In this document: positions 24,923-32,284 of the stretch, piece after piece | Numbering within the stretch: position 1 is the stretch's first letter | Layout: each line of letters starts with the position of its first letter | DNA from: an uncultured bacterium | GTDB lineage: Bacteria > Bacillota > Clostridia > Oscillospirales > Acutalibacteraceae | Assembly: GCA_949283655.1 (NCBI GenBank) | Contig: CASDTH010000048.1 | Location: 1 to 35,081 of the forward strand | DNA: 35,081 nucleotides | Direction of reading: 5' to 3' | Notes under the pieces: generated by a model | Database searches by the model: none | What the model was told of the DNA's origin: nothing | The model's input: only the letters and a program-made list of their open reading frames with translations | Program-made: the position numbers and the translations under genes

Positions 24923-25118
24923 TATACTTGTCGTGAGAGGGTAACTCAAAATAAATATCTCAGGCAAGCTCTCGCTGGTAACAAAACAAGGATTGCGAAT
25001 AGACATGTGGGTTTAAACCCATCCGTTTCATCGATTTCATTTCAGATTTTTTACTGTTTGCTTTTTCATTATAATTTATAAATAATTTCCAAGTTTGCAA
25101 ACCTGCGCAGATATATAA

Positions 25119-25170
25119 CAAAAACGCCATTGATATCCAAACCATAGGGTTCAGATTTCAATGGCGTTTT
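25119..25170 (-). terminator. tRNA-Ser terminator
   Basis: Minus strand AACGCCATTGA (25158-25168) pairs with TCAATGGCGTT (25123-25133), followed by a T run; it begins about seven bases after the tRNA CCA end. Confidence 0.8.
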
Positions 25171-25174
25171 CCTT

Positions 25175-25263
25175 TGGCGCAGCGGGAGGGATTCGAACCC
25201 TCGTGCGGTTGCCCGCAAACTGATTTCGAGTCAGCCCCGTTATGACCACTTCGATACCGCTGC
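25175..25263 (-). tRNA. tRNA-Ser (anticodon CGA)
   Basis: 89 bases with encoded CCA. The acceptor stem is GCAGCGG/CCGCTGC (7 bp). The anticodon stem CTGA/TCAG holds loop CTCGAAA, giving anticodon CGA, which reads UCG. A long variable arm (GCGGGCAACCGC region) marks a class II serine tRNA, and the T arm is GAGGGTTCGAATCCCTC. It has its own promoter and terminator. Confidence 0.95.
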
Positions 25264-25371
25264 ATCTCTATTTGTTTCACCGCTCGGGCAGAAAAGCGCT
25301 TGCGCACTGCGCCGGGGGCGCCTCAGGCGACTCCCCTGAAAAAAGCGGGAATACGCTTATAACGGTTTTTA

Positions 25372-25400
25372 AGTGTATCAAAAAGCAAGGGCTTTGTCAA
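25372..25400 (-). promoter_or_regulatory. tRNA-Ser promoter
   Basis: Minus strand TTGACA (25395-25400), 17 bases, TACACT (25372-25377), about 100 bp before the tRNA. The rest of 25264-25562 shows a few GC hairpins (e.g. GCCGGC around 25464-25487) and no gene. Confidence 0.75.
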
Positions 25401-25562
25401 GCAAGGCGTTGGTTTTTAGTCTGGAAACGCGAGCATATATCCCCTTCGCAGCGAGAGAAGGGCCGGCAGCTTTATCCAGCCGGCACTGCACGCCTTGCCC
25501 TTCGCATGAGAAGCCCGCTGGCTTTCATAGATAAAACATCTTCCAAAAAACAAAGATTTTAC

Positions 25563-25590
25563 TTGACATTTTGGCTCTATTGTATATACT
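25563..25590 (+). promoter_or_regulatory. Promoter of the GntR/ABC operon
   Basis: TTGACA (25563-25568), 16 bases, TATACT (25585-25590). The -10 lies within the operator at 25579-25603. Confidence 0.8.
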
Positions 25591-25603
25591 TAATATATAC
25601 AAT
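25579..25603. promoter_or_regulatory. GntR operator (25-bp palindrome)
   Basis: ATTGTATATA (25579-25588) and TATATACAAT (25594-25603) are perfect inverted arms around CTTAA. It covers the -10 and start point of the operon whose first gene encodes a YtrA-type GntR repressor, so autoregulation is expected. Confidence 0.75.
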
Positions 25604-25618
25604 ATGCTTGGAGGTGAA

Positions 25619-26002
25619 GTGCACACTTTGGATATTCTCATCAGCAATGCGAGCGGGAAGCCAATTTACGATCAGATCGCCTCGCAAATTAAGGAGCTGA
25701 TCATCAGCGGCCGGCTCGCACAGGGCGATCCTCTCCCCTCCATGCGGCTGCTCGCACAGGAGCTGCGCATCAGCGTAATCACCACAAAACGCGCCTATGA
25801 GGAGCTGGAGCGAGATGGTTTTATTGAAAGCTTTCCCGGCAAGGGTAGCTTTGTCGCGCAGCGAAACATGGAGTTCATTCGGGAGGAGCAGCTCAAAAAG
25901 GTGGAATTACACCTGCAGCAGGCGGTTGAGCTGGCCCGCACAAGCGGCGTCTCCCTGGAGGAGCTAACCGAGCTTCTTCGTCTGCAATATGAAAATTTTT
26001 AA
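25619..26002 (+). CDS. GntR family regulator, YtrA type
   Basis: 127 residues. A winged helix domain (GKPIYDQIASQIKELIISGR, LPSMRLLAQELRISVITTKR, AYEELERDGFIESFPGKGSF) is followed by only a short helical tail of about 45 residues. This is the YtrA subgroup, which lacks a large effector domain and typically represses an adjacent ABC exporter. GTG at 25619 follows GGAGG; TTG at 25628 is possible. The ATG at 25604 lies inside the operator and has no ribosome site. First gene of a three-gene operon with ATPase and permease. Confidence 0.92.
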   Translation: MHTLDILISNASGKPIYDQIASQIKELIISGRLAQGDPLPSMRLLAQELRISVITTKRAYEELERDGFIESFPGKGSFVAQRNMEFIREEQLKKVELHLQQAVELARTSGVSLEELTELLRLQYENF

Positions 26003-26024
26003 ACGGAAAGGAAGGGGCACTGTA

Positions 26025-26885
26025 ATGGATGCAAGCATTCAAGTGACAAACCTCTGCAAGGATTACGGCGCTTTTCAGCTAAAGGATATCAGCTTCACGT
26101 TGCCGCAGGGCTGTATCATGGGCCTGATTGGGGAAAACGGCGCGGGCAAGAGCACAACGCTCCGGCTGATTCTCAACCTGATTCATAAAGATAGCGGTAA
26201 GATCACGGTCTTCGGACTGGATTCTGAAAAGGAAGATCAAGCCATCAAGCAGCAGATTGGCGTGGTGTTTGACGAAAATTTCTTTCACAGCGTACTGCGT
26301 GCAAAGGATCTGCCTGCCATCCTGCGGCCCATTTATCAAGGCTGGGATGACCAGCTGTACCATTCTCTCTGCATCCGTTTTCGACTGCCGCAGAAGAAAA
26401 AGCTCAAGGAATATTCCCGCGGGATGAAGATGAAACTCTCCATTGCGGCGGCCATGGCGCATCACCCGCGCCTGTTGATTCTGGATGAAGCAACTAGCGG
26501 GCTTGACCCTGTTGTGCGCAATGAAATTCTCGACCTGTTTCTAGAATTCATCCAGGATGAGCGCAATTCCATCCTGCTCTCCTCTCATATCACCAGCGAT
26601 CTGGAGCGGGTCGCAGATTATATCACCTTCATCCATCAGGGCAAAATCCTCGCCAGCGAGCCCAAGGATGACCTGCTGCTCTCCCACAGGATCCTGCGCT
26701 GCGGGGCGGAGCGCTTCGCCTCCATTGACCGAAGCCAGATCATCGGTTTGCGTAAAAGCGGCGTGGGCGTAGAGGCGCTGATAAAAGTAGATCCCTCGCA
26801 GCCGCAGGCCTATGAGGGCTGTGTGCTTGACCCGGCCACGCTCGAGGATATCATGCTGTTTTCCATTAAGGGGGATGCACAATGA
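26025..26885 (+). CDS. ABC transporter ATP-binding protein
   Basis: 286 residues. Walker A is GENGAGKST (36-44), the signature is YSRGMKMKL (130-138, replacing the usual LSGGQ), Walker B is LILDE (151-155), and the switch His is in LLSSHITSDLE. A C-terminal extension of about 80 residues follows, as in exporter-type ATPases of the YtrB/EcsA kind. It powers the membrane partner encoded next. ATG at 26025 has AAAGGAAGGGG seven bases upstream; an upstream ATG at 25989 overlaps the GntR gene. The exported substrate is unknown; relatives respond to cell-envelope antibiotics or export peptides. Confidence 0.93.
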   Translation: MDASIQVTNLCKDYGAFQLKDISFTLPQGCIMGLIGENGAGKSTTLRLILNLIHKDSGKITVFGLDSEKEDQAIKQQIGVVFDENFFHSVLRAKDLPAILRPIYQGWDDQLYHSLCIRFRLPQKKKLKEYSRGMKMKLSIAAAMAHHPRLLILDEATSGLDPVVRNEILDLFLEFIQDERNSILLSSHITSDLERVADYITFIHQGKILASEPKDDLLLSHRILRCGAERFASIDRSQIIGLRKSGVGVEALIKVDPSQPQAYEGCVLDPATLEDIMLFSIKGDAQ

Positions 26886-27511
26886 AAGGCTTATTGATTA
26901 AGGATTTTTTGCTGCTACGCGCCTACGGCCGATCGCTCTTGCTGCTGCTTCTGCTTTTTCTGAGCATCGGCGTTACGTCGGGCACAGGCATGATCGTGGG
27001 CATTGTGATGATCGAATCCATCATGCTGGCAGTCAGCACCTTCTCCTATGACGATATGGCAAAGTGGAATACCTACATGCTCTCCATGCCCGTCTCCCGC
27101 AAAACCGCAGTGCGGGAAAAATATGTGCTCGCCCTGCTTTTGGGCCTGATGGGGATCGTGCTGTCGCTGCTGACGGGCCTGTTGGCGGGCGCTATTCGTG
27201 GCGGCGTCGATTGGAAGGAGCTCGGCTGGGCGGTCGCCGCCTGCCTGATGATCGCCTGCCTGTATCTTTCCGTCATGCTGCCGTTGACCTTTCGCTACGG
27301 CGCGGAAAAGATGCGCATCCTGCTGCTCGCCGTTTTTTTCGTGCTGTTTTTTATCCTGTTTGGCGGCTACACGCTGCTCATCAAAAGCGCGCCGGGCGCA
27401 CTGGCGTCGCTTGTGCGGCTCTGGCCGGTATTCCCGGTGCTGATTGTGGCGGCGCTCGCCGTTTCTTACGTGATTTCGCAACGGATCTTTGCGAAGAAGG
27501 AGATCCTCTGA
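26882..27511 (+). CDS. ABC-2 type permease
   Basis: 209 residues with about six membrane segments (roughly 18-36, 38-55, 80-102, 115-135, 142-165 and 180-200). It has the MKGLLIKDFLLLRAYGRS start and the SYDDMAKWNTYMLSMPVSRK cytoplasmic loop typical of ABC-2 membrane subunits of YtrA-type operons. Its ATG overlaps the ATPase stop (ATGA). It presumably forms the exporter as a dimer with two copies of the ATPase. The hairpin at 27529-27560 closes the operon. Confidence 0.87.
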   Translation: MKGLLIKDFLLLRAYGRSLLLLLLLFLSIGVTSGTGMIVGIVMIESIMLAVSTFSYDDMAKWNTYMLSMPVSRKTAVREKYVLALLLGLMGIVLSLLTGLLAGAIRGGVDWKELGWAVAACLMIACLYLSVMLPLTFRYGAEKMRILLLAVFFVLFFILFGGYTLLIKSAPGALASLVRLWPVFPVLIVAALAVSYVISQRIFAKKEIL

Positions 27512-27528
27512 TATGGAAAACGCACAGA

Positions 27529-27560
27529 CAAAACGGGCGCCGTTTCCGGCGCCCGTTTTG
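27529..27560 (+). terminator. Terminator of the ABC operon
   Basis: A 13-bp perfect stem, CAAAACGGGCGCC (27529-27541)/GGCGCCCGTTTTG (27548-27560). The T run is short but forms part of the stem. Confidence 0.75.
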
Positions 27561-27612
27561 CAAAATGAGGGAAAAAAGGAGAGAAAAAATGAAAAAGTAG
27601 AAAATATAGGGA

Positions 27613-27690
27613 CCCTCTTGCGAGGGGATCGTAAGCAAGTTCGCTCTTTCGTTTAACTTGGTTTTAGTATATCCGTAAAATGTTACGATC
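27613..27690. repeat. Nested hairpin cluster, function unknown
   Basis: Three dyads are packed together: CCCTC TTGC GAGGG (27613-27626), outer GATCGTAA/TTACGATC (27627-27634/27683-27690), and inner CAAGTT/AACTTG (27636-27641/27655-27660). There is no gene. The rest of 27561-27833 is AT-rich and featureless. It may be a structured RNA or a remnant repeat. Confidence 0.45.
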
Positions 27691-27833
27691 TTGTGTTCAA
27701 AAAGAAAAGAATATGCAAAAAGCCAGTGACGAAAATATGAAACAGCTTGTGAAAGATAAAATAGCCGCTTGTCAAATTGTTTTCTTTTCAATATTATAGC
27801 AATAAAGCTTGGCGCATTAGGGCGGACCGGTGC

Positions 27834-27862
27834 TTGCATTCGCCGTGCAAAGCGAGTATAAT
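27834..27862 (+). promoter_or_regulatory. Promoter of the DUF1858 gene
   Basis: TTGCAT (27834-27839), 17 bases, TATAAT (27857-27862), 32 bp before the start codon. Confidence 0.8.
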
Positions 27863-27894
27863 AAGGGCAGCTTCAAACAAAGGAGGTTTTTTGA

Positions 27895-28101
27895 ATGGCT
27901 CAGATTGATAAAAATATGACCGTTGGCGACGTGCTGGATCTGGATCGCGAAACGGCCGTTTATTTCCTGAATATGGGCATGCATTGCCTCGGCTGCCCCG
28001 CCTCCCGCGGCGAGACCGTGGAGCAGGCATGCATGGTGCATGGCGTGGATGCCGATGCACTGATTGCGGAGATCAATGCGTTCCTTGCCGGAAAGGAATA
28101 A
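27895..28101 (+). CDS. DUF1858 domain protein
   Basis: 68 residues, covering the whole DUF1858 domain: MTVGDVLDLDRETAVYFLNMGMHCLGCPAS, then ETVEQACMVHGVDADALIAEINAFL. The CxxC in HCLGCP is the hallmark of this small redox or metal-linked domain, found alone or fused to hybrid-cluster and ScdA-type proteins in anaerobes. A role in nitrosative or oxidative stress is plausible but unproven. ATG follows AAAGGAGG by eight bases. The repeat at 28102 begins directly after its stop. Confidence 0.88.
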   Translation: MAQIDKNMTVGDVLDLDRETAVYFLNMGMHCLGCPASRGETVEQACMVHGVDADALIAEINAFLAGKE

Positions 28102-28258
28102 AGGCATCCGTGTATAGGGGGCGTCGGGCATCGCTGTCTGGGCATGCCCAAGCGCACGCTGGCGGCGTTCTCAGGCTGGGCTGGCCAAAGCCGATAACCA
28201 CAGTCAGGGGGTGCTGCCGCGGTGCTGGAAACCGGTGTATGTCCCTGCACACGAATGC
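28102..28258. mobile_element. MITE-like element, diverged inverted relative
   Basis: Read on the minus strand it parallels 3083-3366. It starts GCATTCGTGTGCAGGGACAT with GGTTTCCAGC, includes AGCCTGAGAACGC and CGCTTGGGCATGCCC, and ends ATACACGGATGCC. The middle is about 130 bp shorter. The ends form the same type of terminal inverted repeat. It lies immediately after the DUF1858 stop codon. Confidence 0.5.
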
Positions 28259-28270
28259 AAAGGATGCTTT

Positions 28271-28301
28271 GAGCCGCCCGGTATAGGCTGGGCGGCTTTT
28301 C
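28271..28301 (+). terminator. Terminator downstream of DUF1858
   Basis: AGCCGCCC (about 28272-28279) pairs with GGGCGGCT (about 28290-28297), followed by TTTT. Confidence 0.7.
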
Positions 28302-28356
28302 CATATGTGCGTATGGGGCCCGACGGCGCCCGTCCAGTAAAAAGGAGACGATGCGG

Positions 28357-29070
28357 ATGAGCAAAATCCACCTCTGCCCCCGTCTGCAAATGGCGGCGGA
28401 TTTTGTGCGGCCAGGCGCAGTGGTTGCCGATATTGGCACCGATCACGCCTATTTACCTGCATACCTGGTGCTCTCTGGAAAATGCCCGCGTGCCGTCGTT
28501 TCCGATCTGCGGGAAATGCCGCTGGAAAACGCGCGTCAGACCATTCGGCGGTATCATCTGGAGGATCGGATCACCGCTTGCCTTTCAGACGGGCTGAGCG
28601 CTCTCCGGCCCGAGCAGGCGCAGGATTTTGTGCTGGCCGGGATGGGCGGCGAATTGATTGCCACCCTGCTGGCGCGCACGCCATGGCTGCGGGATGCTGA
28701 AAAGCGGCTCATCCTCCAGCCAATGACGCATGGGGAGGATACGCGCCGTTTTTTGTATGAAAACGGGTTTGAAATCTTACAGGAGGCAGCCGTGCAGGAA
28801 GGGCCGCATCTCTATATCGCCCTTTGCGCACACTATACAGGCGTCAAAACGGATGACTCTCCCGGCAGGCCCTATATGGGGCGGCTGCCGGAGTGCCGCT
28901 CACAGGCAGCCGCTCTATTCCTGCAAAAGCAGCAAAAGCGCCTGGCGCTACGCGCAGGCGCACTGCGCAGAGCGGGCCGCCCACCGGAGGAATATGCCTC
29001 ATTGGAAGCGGCTGCAGCCGAGCTTGCAAACGCACTGCACGATAGGGAACCAAAGGAAGGGACCACATGA
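28357..29070 (+). CDS. trmK: tRNA (adenine22-N1)-methyltransferase
   Basis: SAM-dependent TrmK (COG2384) that methylates A22 of tRNA. 237 residues. Rossmann motif I is VVADIGTDHAYLP. The catalytic-region motif is VLAGMGGELI, followed by LILQPMTHGEDTRRFLYENGF and a C-terminal coiled-coil extension from about residue 170. I prefer ATG at 28357, nine bases after AAAGGAG, over ATG at 28351, which is only three bases away. It overlaps nif3 by ATGA, the usual trmK-nif3 pair of Bacillota. Confidence 0.93.
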   Translation: MSKIHLCPRLQMAADFVRPGAVVADIGTDHAYLPAYLVLSGKCPRAVVSDLREMPLENARQTIRRYHLEDRITACLSDGLSALRPEQAQDFVLAGMGGELIATLLARTPWLRDAEKRLILQPMTHGEDTRRFLYENGFEILQEAAVQEGPHLYIALCAHYTGVKTDDSPGRPYMGRLPECRSQAAALFLQKQQKRLALRAGALRRAGRPPEEYASLEAAAAELANALHDREPKEGTT

Positions 29071-29840
29071 TCTGCGTACAGGATATCTACGATTATCTCA
29101 ACGAAATCGCCCCTTTCGCTCAACAGGAGGGGTGGGATAACAGCGGCCTGCTGGTGGGCAGTGCCGCCCAGCAGGTGGATACCATCGCCGTAGTGCTCGA
29201 TATCACGCCGGAGGCCATTCGCCTCGCGCAGCAGGCCGGGGCACAGCTGTTCGTCAGCCATCATCCTGTTATCTTCCATGCGCAAAAGAGCTTCTTCGCG
29301 CAGGAACCCGCCTACCTGCTGGCCCGCGCTGGCATGAGCGCAATCTGTGCTCACACCAGCCTAGATGTGGCGCAGGGCGGCGTCAATGATGTGCTGGCCG
29401 CAGCGCTTGGCCTGTGCGATGTGGAGCCTGTTCCCTCACAGGAGGGCGCACCGCTGCTGCGCATCGGCCGGGTGGAGCCGATGGGTGCCCCCGCTCTTGC
29501 CGGCCTTGTCAGCCGCCGCCTCCACGCCGCAGTGCGCATGGTTTCGCCTGAGCCGGAAAAGCCCATCACCCGCGTAGCGGTTTGCGGCGGCGCAGGCGCG
29601 GATCTGGCGGCGCAGGCGCTGCACGCGGGTGCGGACGCTTATGTGACGGGCGACGCAAGCCATCACGAGTTTCTGGATGCACGGCAAATGGGGCTGACCC
29701 TGCTGGCCGCCGGGCACTATGAAACAGAAAACCCAGTGGCAGATATGCTCGCGCACAAGCTGGCCGGGCGCTTCCCCTCCATTCGGGTGGAGCGTATTCC
29801 TCAGAGGAACCCGGTAATCTGGTATCGAATGGATGGATAA
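29067..29840 (+). CDS. Nif3-like dinuclear metal-centre protein
   Basis: 257 residues, the COG0327/YqfO family, also annotated as GTP cyclohydrolase I type 2 homolog. Metal-binding motifs: GWDNSGLLVG, FVSHHPVIFH (His65, His66), CAHTSLDVAQGGVND, TGDASHHEFLDA and AAGHYETE. The PII-like insertion of longer homologs appears reduced. The molecular role is unsettled, but the operon position after trmK is strongly conserved in Bacillota. Translationally coupled to trmK. Confidence 0.92.
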   Translation: MICVQDIYDYLNEIAPFAQQEGWDNSGLLVGSAAQQVDTIAVVLDITPEAIRLAQQAGAQLFVSHHPVIFHAQKSFFAQEPAYLLARAGMSAICAHTSLDVAQGGVNDVLAAALGLCDVEPVPSQEGAPLLRIGRVEPMGAPALAGLVSRRLHAAVRMVSPEPEKPITRVAVCGGAGADLAAQALHAGADAYVTGDASHHEFLDARQMGLTLLAAGHYETENPVADMLAHKLAGRFPSIRVERIPQRNPVIWYRMDG

Positions 29841-29852
29841 GGAGTCCTTTTT

Positions 29853-31616
29853 ATGGCGCTTGACGGTATTTTTCTGCACTTTTTAACACAGGAGCTCGCC
29901 CATGAGGCAATCGGCGCGCGTGTGGAGAAGGTTAGCCAGCCCTCCCGGGAGGAGCTTGTGCTCTCCCTGCGCTCCAGAGCCGGCACATATAAGCTGCTGC
30001 TGAGCGTGCGCTCCAACAGCCCGCGGCTGCATTTCACACAGCATGCGCCCGATAACCCACAGACGCCGCCCATGCTGTGCATGCTGCTGCGCAAGGCGCT
30101 CGTGGGTGCGGTGCTCACCGGCATCCGCCAGGCCGGGCTTGACCGCGTGGTGTTCCTTGATTTTGATGCGAGCAACGAGATCGGCGACCGGGTGCACCCC
30201 TGCCTGTGCATGGAGATCATGGCGCGCCACAGCAATATCATCCTGCTCGACGAACACGGCGTAATTATAGATGCAGTCAAGCGTATTGACGCCACAAAAT
30301 CCTCTGTACGGGAGATTTTACCTGGCCTTCTCTACGAGCTGCCGCCCGCGCAGAATAAGATAAACCTCCTGCGGGAGGAGGGGCGTGCAGCATATGAGCG
30401 TGTTCTGATGGAGGGGGAAACGCTCCTCTCCACCGCGTTGCTGCACTCCCTACAGGGCGTGTCTCCCATCGTTTGCCGGGAGCTTGCCTTTCAGGCTGTG
30501 GGGGAGGAGTTACCCGTTTCTGCCCTGAACCTTGCGCAGCGGGAGAGGCTGCTGCAGGCGCTGGAGACTCTTTGCAACCAGGTGCGCGAGGGTTCCCCTG
30601 TGCCAGAGATGGTGCTTGATCAGGAGGGAAAGCCTGTGGATTTCGCTTTCCTGCCCATCCGGCAATACGGCTCGCTGATGCAGGTACAAGCCTATACACA
30701 GCTCTCCGCCCTGCTGGATGATTTTTATACCGAGCGGGATCGCGCAGAACGCACCCGCCAGCGCGCGCAGGATCTCTTCCATCTGCTGACCAGCACAATG
30801 GAGCGTATTACGCGCCGCCTCAATGCCCAGCGGGCGGAGCTTGCCGCCAGTGAGGACAGGGAACAGCTGCGTATCCGCGCGGAGCTGATTACCGCCTATC
30901 AATACACGTTGGAAAAGGGCGCCCCCTTCTATGATGTAGAAAATTATTATGACGAAAACCGCCCCCTGCGCATCCCAGCGGACCCAGCCCTCTCCCCTGC
31001 GCGGAATGCGCAGAAATACTATAAGGAATACCGCAAGGCGCAGACCGCGCAAAAAGTGCTCACTGGGCAGATTGCCGCAGGCGAGCAGGAGCTGCAATAT
31101 ATGGAAAGCGTATTTGATGCGCTCAGCCGCTCTCAATCCGAGCGAGAGCTCATGGAGATCCGAGAGGAGCTGGCTGCAGGCGGTTACCTCAAAAGCAGGC
31201 GCAGCACAAAGCAGAAAGCGCCAAAGCCTTTACCTCCAATGGAATTCCGCACGGATGATGGGCTCACCATCCTGGTTGGCCGCAACAACGTGCAAAACGA
31301 CCGGCTCTCCCTGAAAACAGCAGCAAAAAACGACCTCTGGCTGCACACCAAGAATATCCCCGGCTCCCACGTCATTCTGGTTACGGGCGGCAAGGAGCCC
31401 GGCGAGACATCCTTAGTGCAGGCCGCTCAGCTGGCCGCCTGGTTCAGCCGGGCGCGGGAATCCTCTTCTGTGCCCGTGGATTACACCCCTGTGCGGATGC
31501 TGCGCAAGCCTCAGGGAGCGCGACCAGGCAAAGTCATCTACGACACCTATCGCACCCTGAGCGTCCATCCCTCAGAGGAGCTGGCACAGCGGCTGGCCGT
31601 GCGTGCTGGCTCTTGA
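29853..31616 (+). CDS. rqcH: RqcH/NFACT ribosome quality-control protein
   Basis: Binds stalled large ribosomal subunits with peptidyl-tRNA and adds alanine tails that mark the nascent chain for degradation. 587 residues. It has an NFACT-N domain (about 1-215) with the Asp97-Arg98 pair (GLDRVV) known to be needed for tailing in Bacillus, a helix-hairpin-helix region, a coiled-coil middle (about 290-440), and a C-terminal NFACT-R domain (TILVGRNNVQNDRLS, then DLWLHTKNIPGSHVIL). Older names are FbpA/fibronectin-binding protein. ATG at 29853 follows AAGGAG, 12 bases after nif3, so it is in the same operon. Confidence 0.95.
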   Translation: MALDGIFLHFLTQELAHEAIGARVEKVSQPSREELVLSLRSRAGTYKLLLSVRSNSPRLHFTQHAPDNPQTPPMLCMLLRKALVGAVLTGIRQAGLDRVVFLDFDASNEIGDRVHPCLCMEIMARHSNIILLDEHGVIIDAVKRIDATKSSVREILPGLLYELPPAQNKINLLREEGRAAYERVLMEGETLLSTALLHSLQGVSPIVCRELAFQAVGEELPVSALNLAQRERLLQALETLCNQVREGSPVPEMVLDQEGKPVDFAFLPIRQYGSLMQVQAYTQLSALLDDFYTERDRAERTRQRAQDLFHLLTSTMERITRRLNAQRAELAASEDREQLRIRAELITAYQYTLEKGAPFYDVENYYDENRPLRIPADPALSPARNAQKYYKEYRKAQTAQKVLTGQIAAGEQELQYMESVFDALSRSQSERELMEIREELAAGGYLKSRRSTKQKAPKPLPPMEFRTDDGLTILVGRNNVQNDRLSLKTAAKNDLWLHTKNIPGSHVILVTGGKEPGETSLVQAAQLAAWFSRARESSSVPVDYTPVRMLRKPQGARPGKVIYDTYRTLSVHPSEELAQRLAVRAGS

Positions 31617-31721
31617 ACGGCCGGTTGGTGTTGGATCAATTCCCCTCAAAAAGCAGTGATTGGGATGAGGGTCAGAAGCAAAGCGGACGCTATCTTGCAA
31701 TTTCCGCCCGCGCCAGGCATC

Positions 31722-31753
31722 CTTGTCCCACAATGGTCTTGTCCCACAATGGT
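31722..31753. repeat. Perfect tandem 16-mer (two units)
   Basis: CTTGTCCCACAATGGT occurs twice head to tail, 31722-31737 and 31738-31753, between rqcH and the Cdd1-type gene. It ends 20 bases before that gene's start. Confidence 0.9.
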
Positions 31754-31773
31754 ATAGAAAGGGGGTTAAGGGC

Positions 31774-32046
31774 ATGAGCGACCTGCAAACCATACCCGGC
31801 GTCGGCAAAAACATTGAGCAGGATCTGCTGCGTATTGGCATAAAAAGCGTGGAGGATTTGAAGGGAAAGAGCCCGGAGGCTTTGTATGAAAAAGATTGCC
31901 TTGCAAAGGGCTTTCAGGAGGATCGATGCCAGCTATATGTGTTCCGCCTCGCCGTTTATTTTGCAGAGCACGAAATACACGAGGCGAAAAAATTAAAGTG
32001 GTGGTACTGGAAAAATCATAAATATCCAGAAGAGCCCGCTGAATAA
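31774..32046 (+). CDS. Cdd1/pathogenicity-locus helix-hairpin-helix protein
   Basis: 90 residues. The N-terminal helix-hairpin-helix is IPGVGKNIEQDLLRIGIKSV, then EDLKGKSPEALYEKDC and DRCQLYVFRLAVYFA. This is the PF11731 (Cdd1, named from the C. difficile pathogenicity-locus flank) pattern, complete apart from an extra basic-aromatic tail (KKLKWWYWKNHKYPEEP). The family probably binds nucleic acid; its role is not established and the name does not imply virulence. ATG at 31774 has GGGGG..AAGGG upstream. It ends at the terminator 32059-32095. Confidence 0.88.
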   Translation: MSDLQTIPGVGKNIEQDLLRIGIKSVEDLKGKSPEALYEKDCLAKGFQEDRCQLYVFRLAVYFAEHEIHEAKKLKWWYWKNHKYPEEPAE

Positions 32047-32058
32047 GTCTTTTTGGAT

Positions 32059-32095
32059 GCCTATTTATGCTTAAATCACATAATAGGCGCTTTTT
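32059..32095 (+). terminator. Terminator of the Cdd1-type gene
   Basis: GCCTATTTATG (32059-32069) pairs with CATAATAGGC (about 32079-32088, one bulge), followed by TTTTT. Confidence 0.8.
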
Positions 32096-32127
32096 GTAAA
32101 AAAACATGTTTGAAATTTGTTCATTAC

Positions 32128-32161
32128 TACAAAATTGTAACAAAAGGGTTACAATTTTGTA
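32128..32161. promoter_or_regulatory. 14-bp-arm operator palindrome
   Basis: TACAAAATTGTAAC (32128-32141) is the exact reverse complement of GTTACAATTTTGTA (32148-32161), with six bases between. The right arm contains the -35 of the hydrolase promoter. No T run follows and it precedes the promoter, so an operator fits better than a terminator. The regulator is not identified. Confidence 0.7.
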
Positions 32162-32177
32162 ATCGTTGTGTTATAAT
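32149..32177 (+). promoter_or_regulatory. Promoter of the alpha/beta hydrolase gene
   Basis: TTACAA (32149-32154), 17 bases, TATAAT (32172-32177). The leader is about 100 bases. Confidence 0.75.
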
Positions 32178-32284
32178 CTTTTCATGAAACAGGGTACCAC
32201 AAACATTTAAGCTGTTTCGGAAATGTAGGGGCGCTCATGCAAGAAGAGCGCCGCAAATCGATTTTGAAATCAGGAGGCATCCGT

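Noticed and set aside
24960..25145. 61-residue minus-strand frame after the lysR-type gene
   Set aside because: It lies across the tRNA-Ser terminator stem, has no ribosome site and no family resemblance.
27381..27839. 152-residue minus-strand frame opposite the permease end
   Set aside because: It spans the ABC terminator and the nested hairpins. The protein-like stretch comes from reading palindromic DNA.
31774..32046. Virulence gene suggested by the name pathogenicity locus
   Set aside because: The Cdd1 name refers only to the flank of the C. difficile toxin locus. The family is widespread in harmless bacteria.
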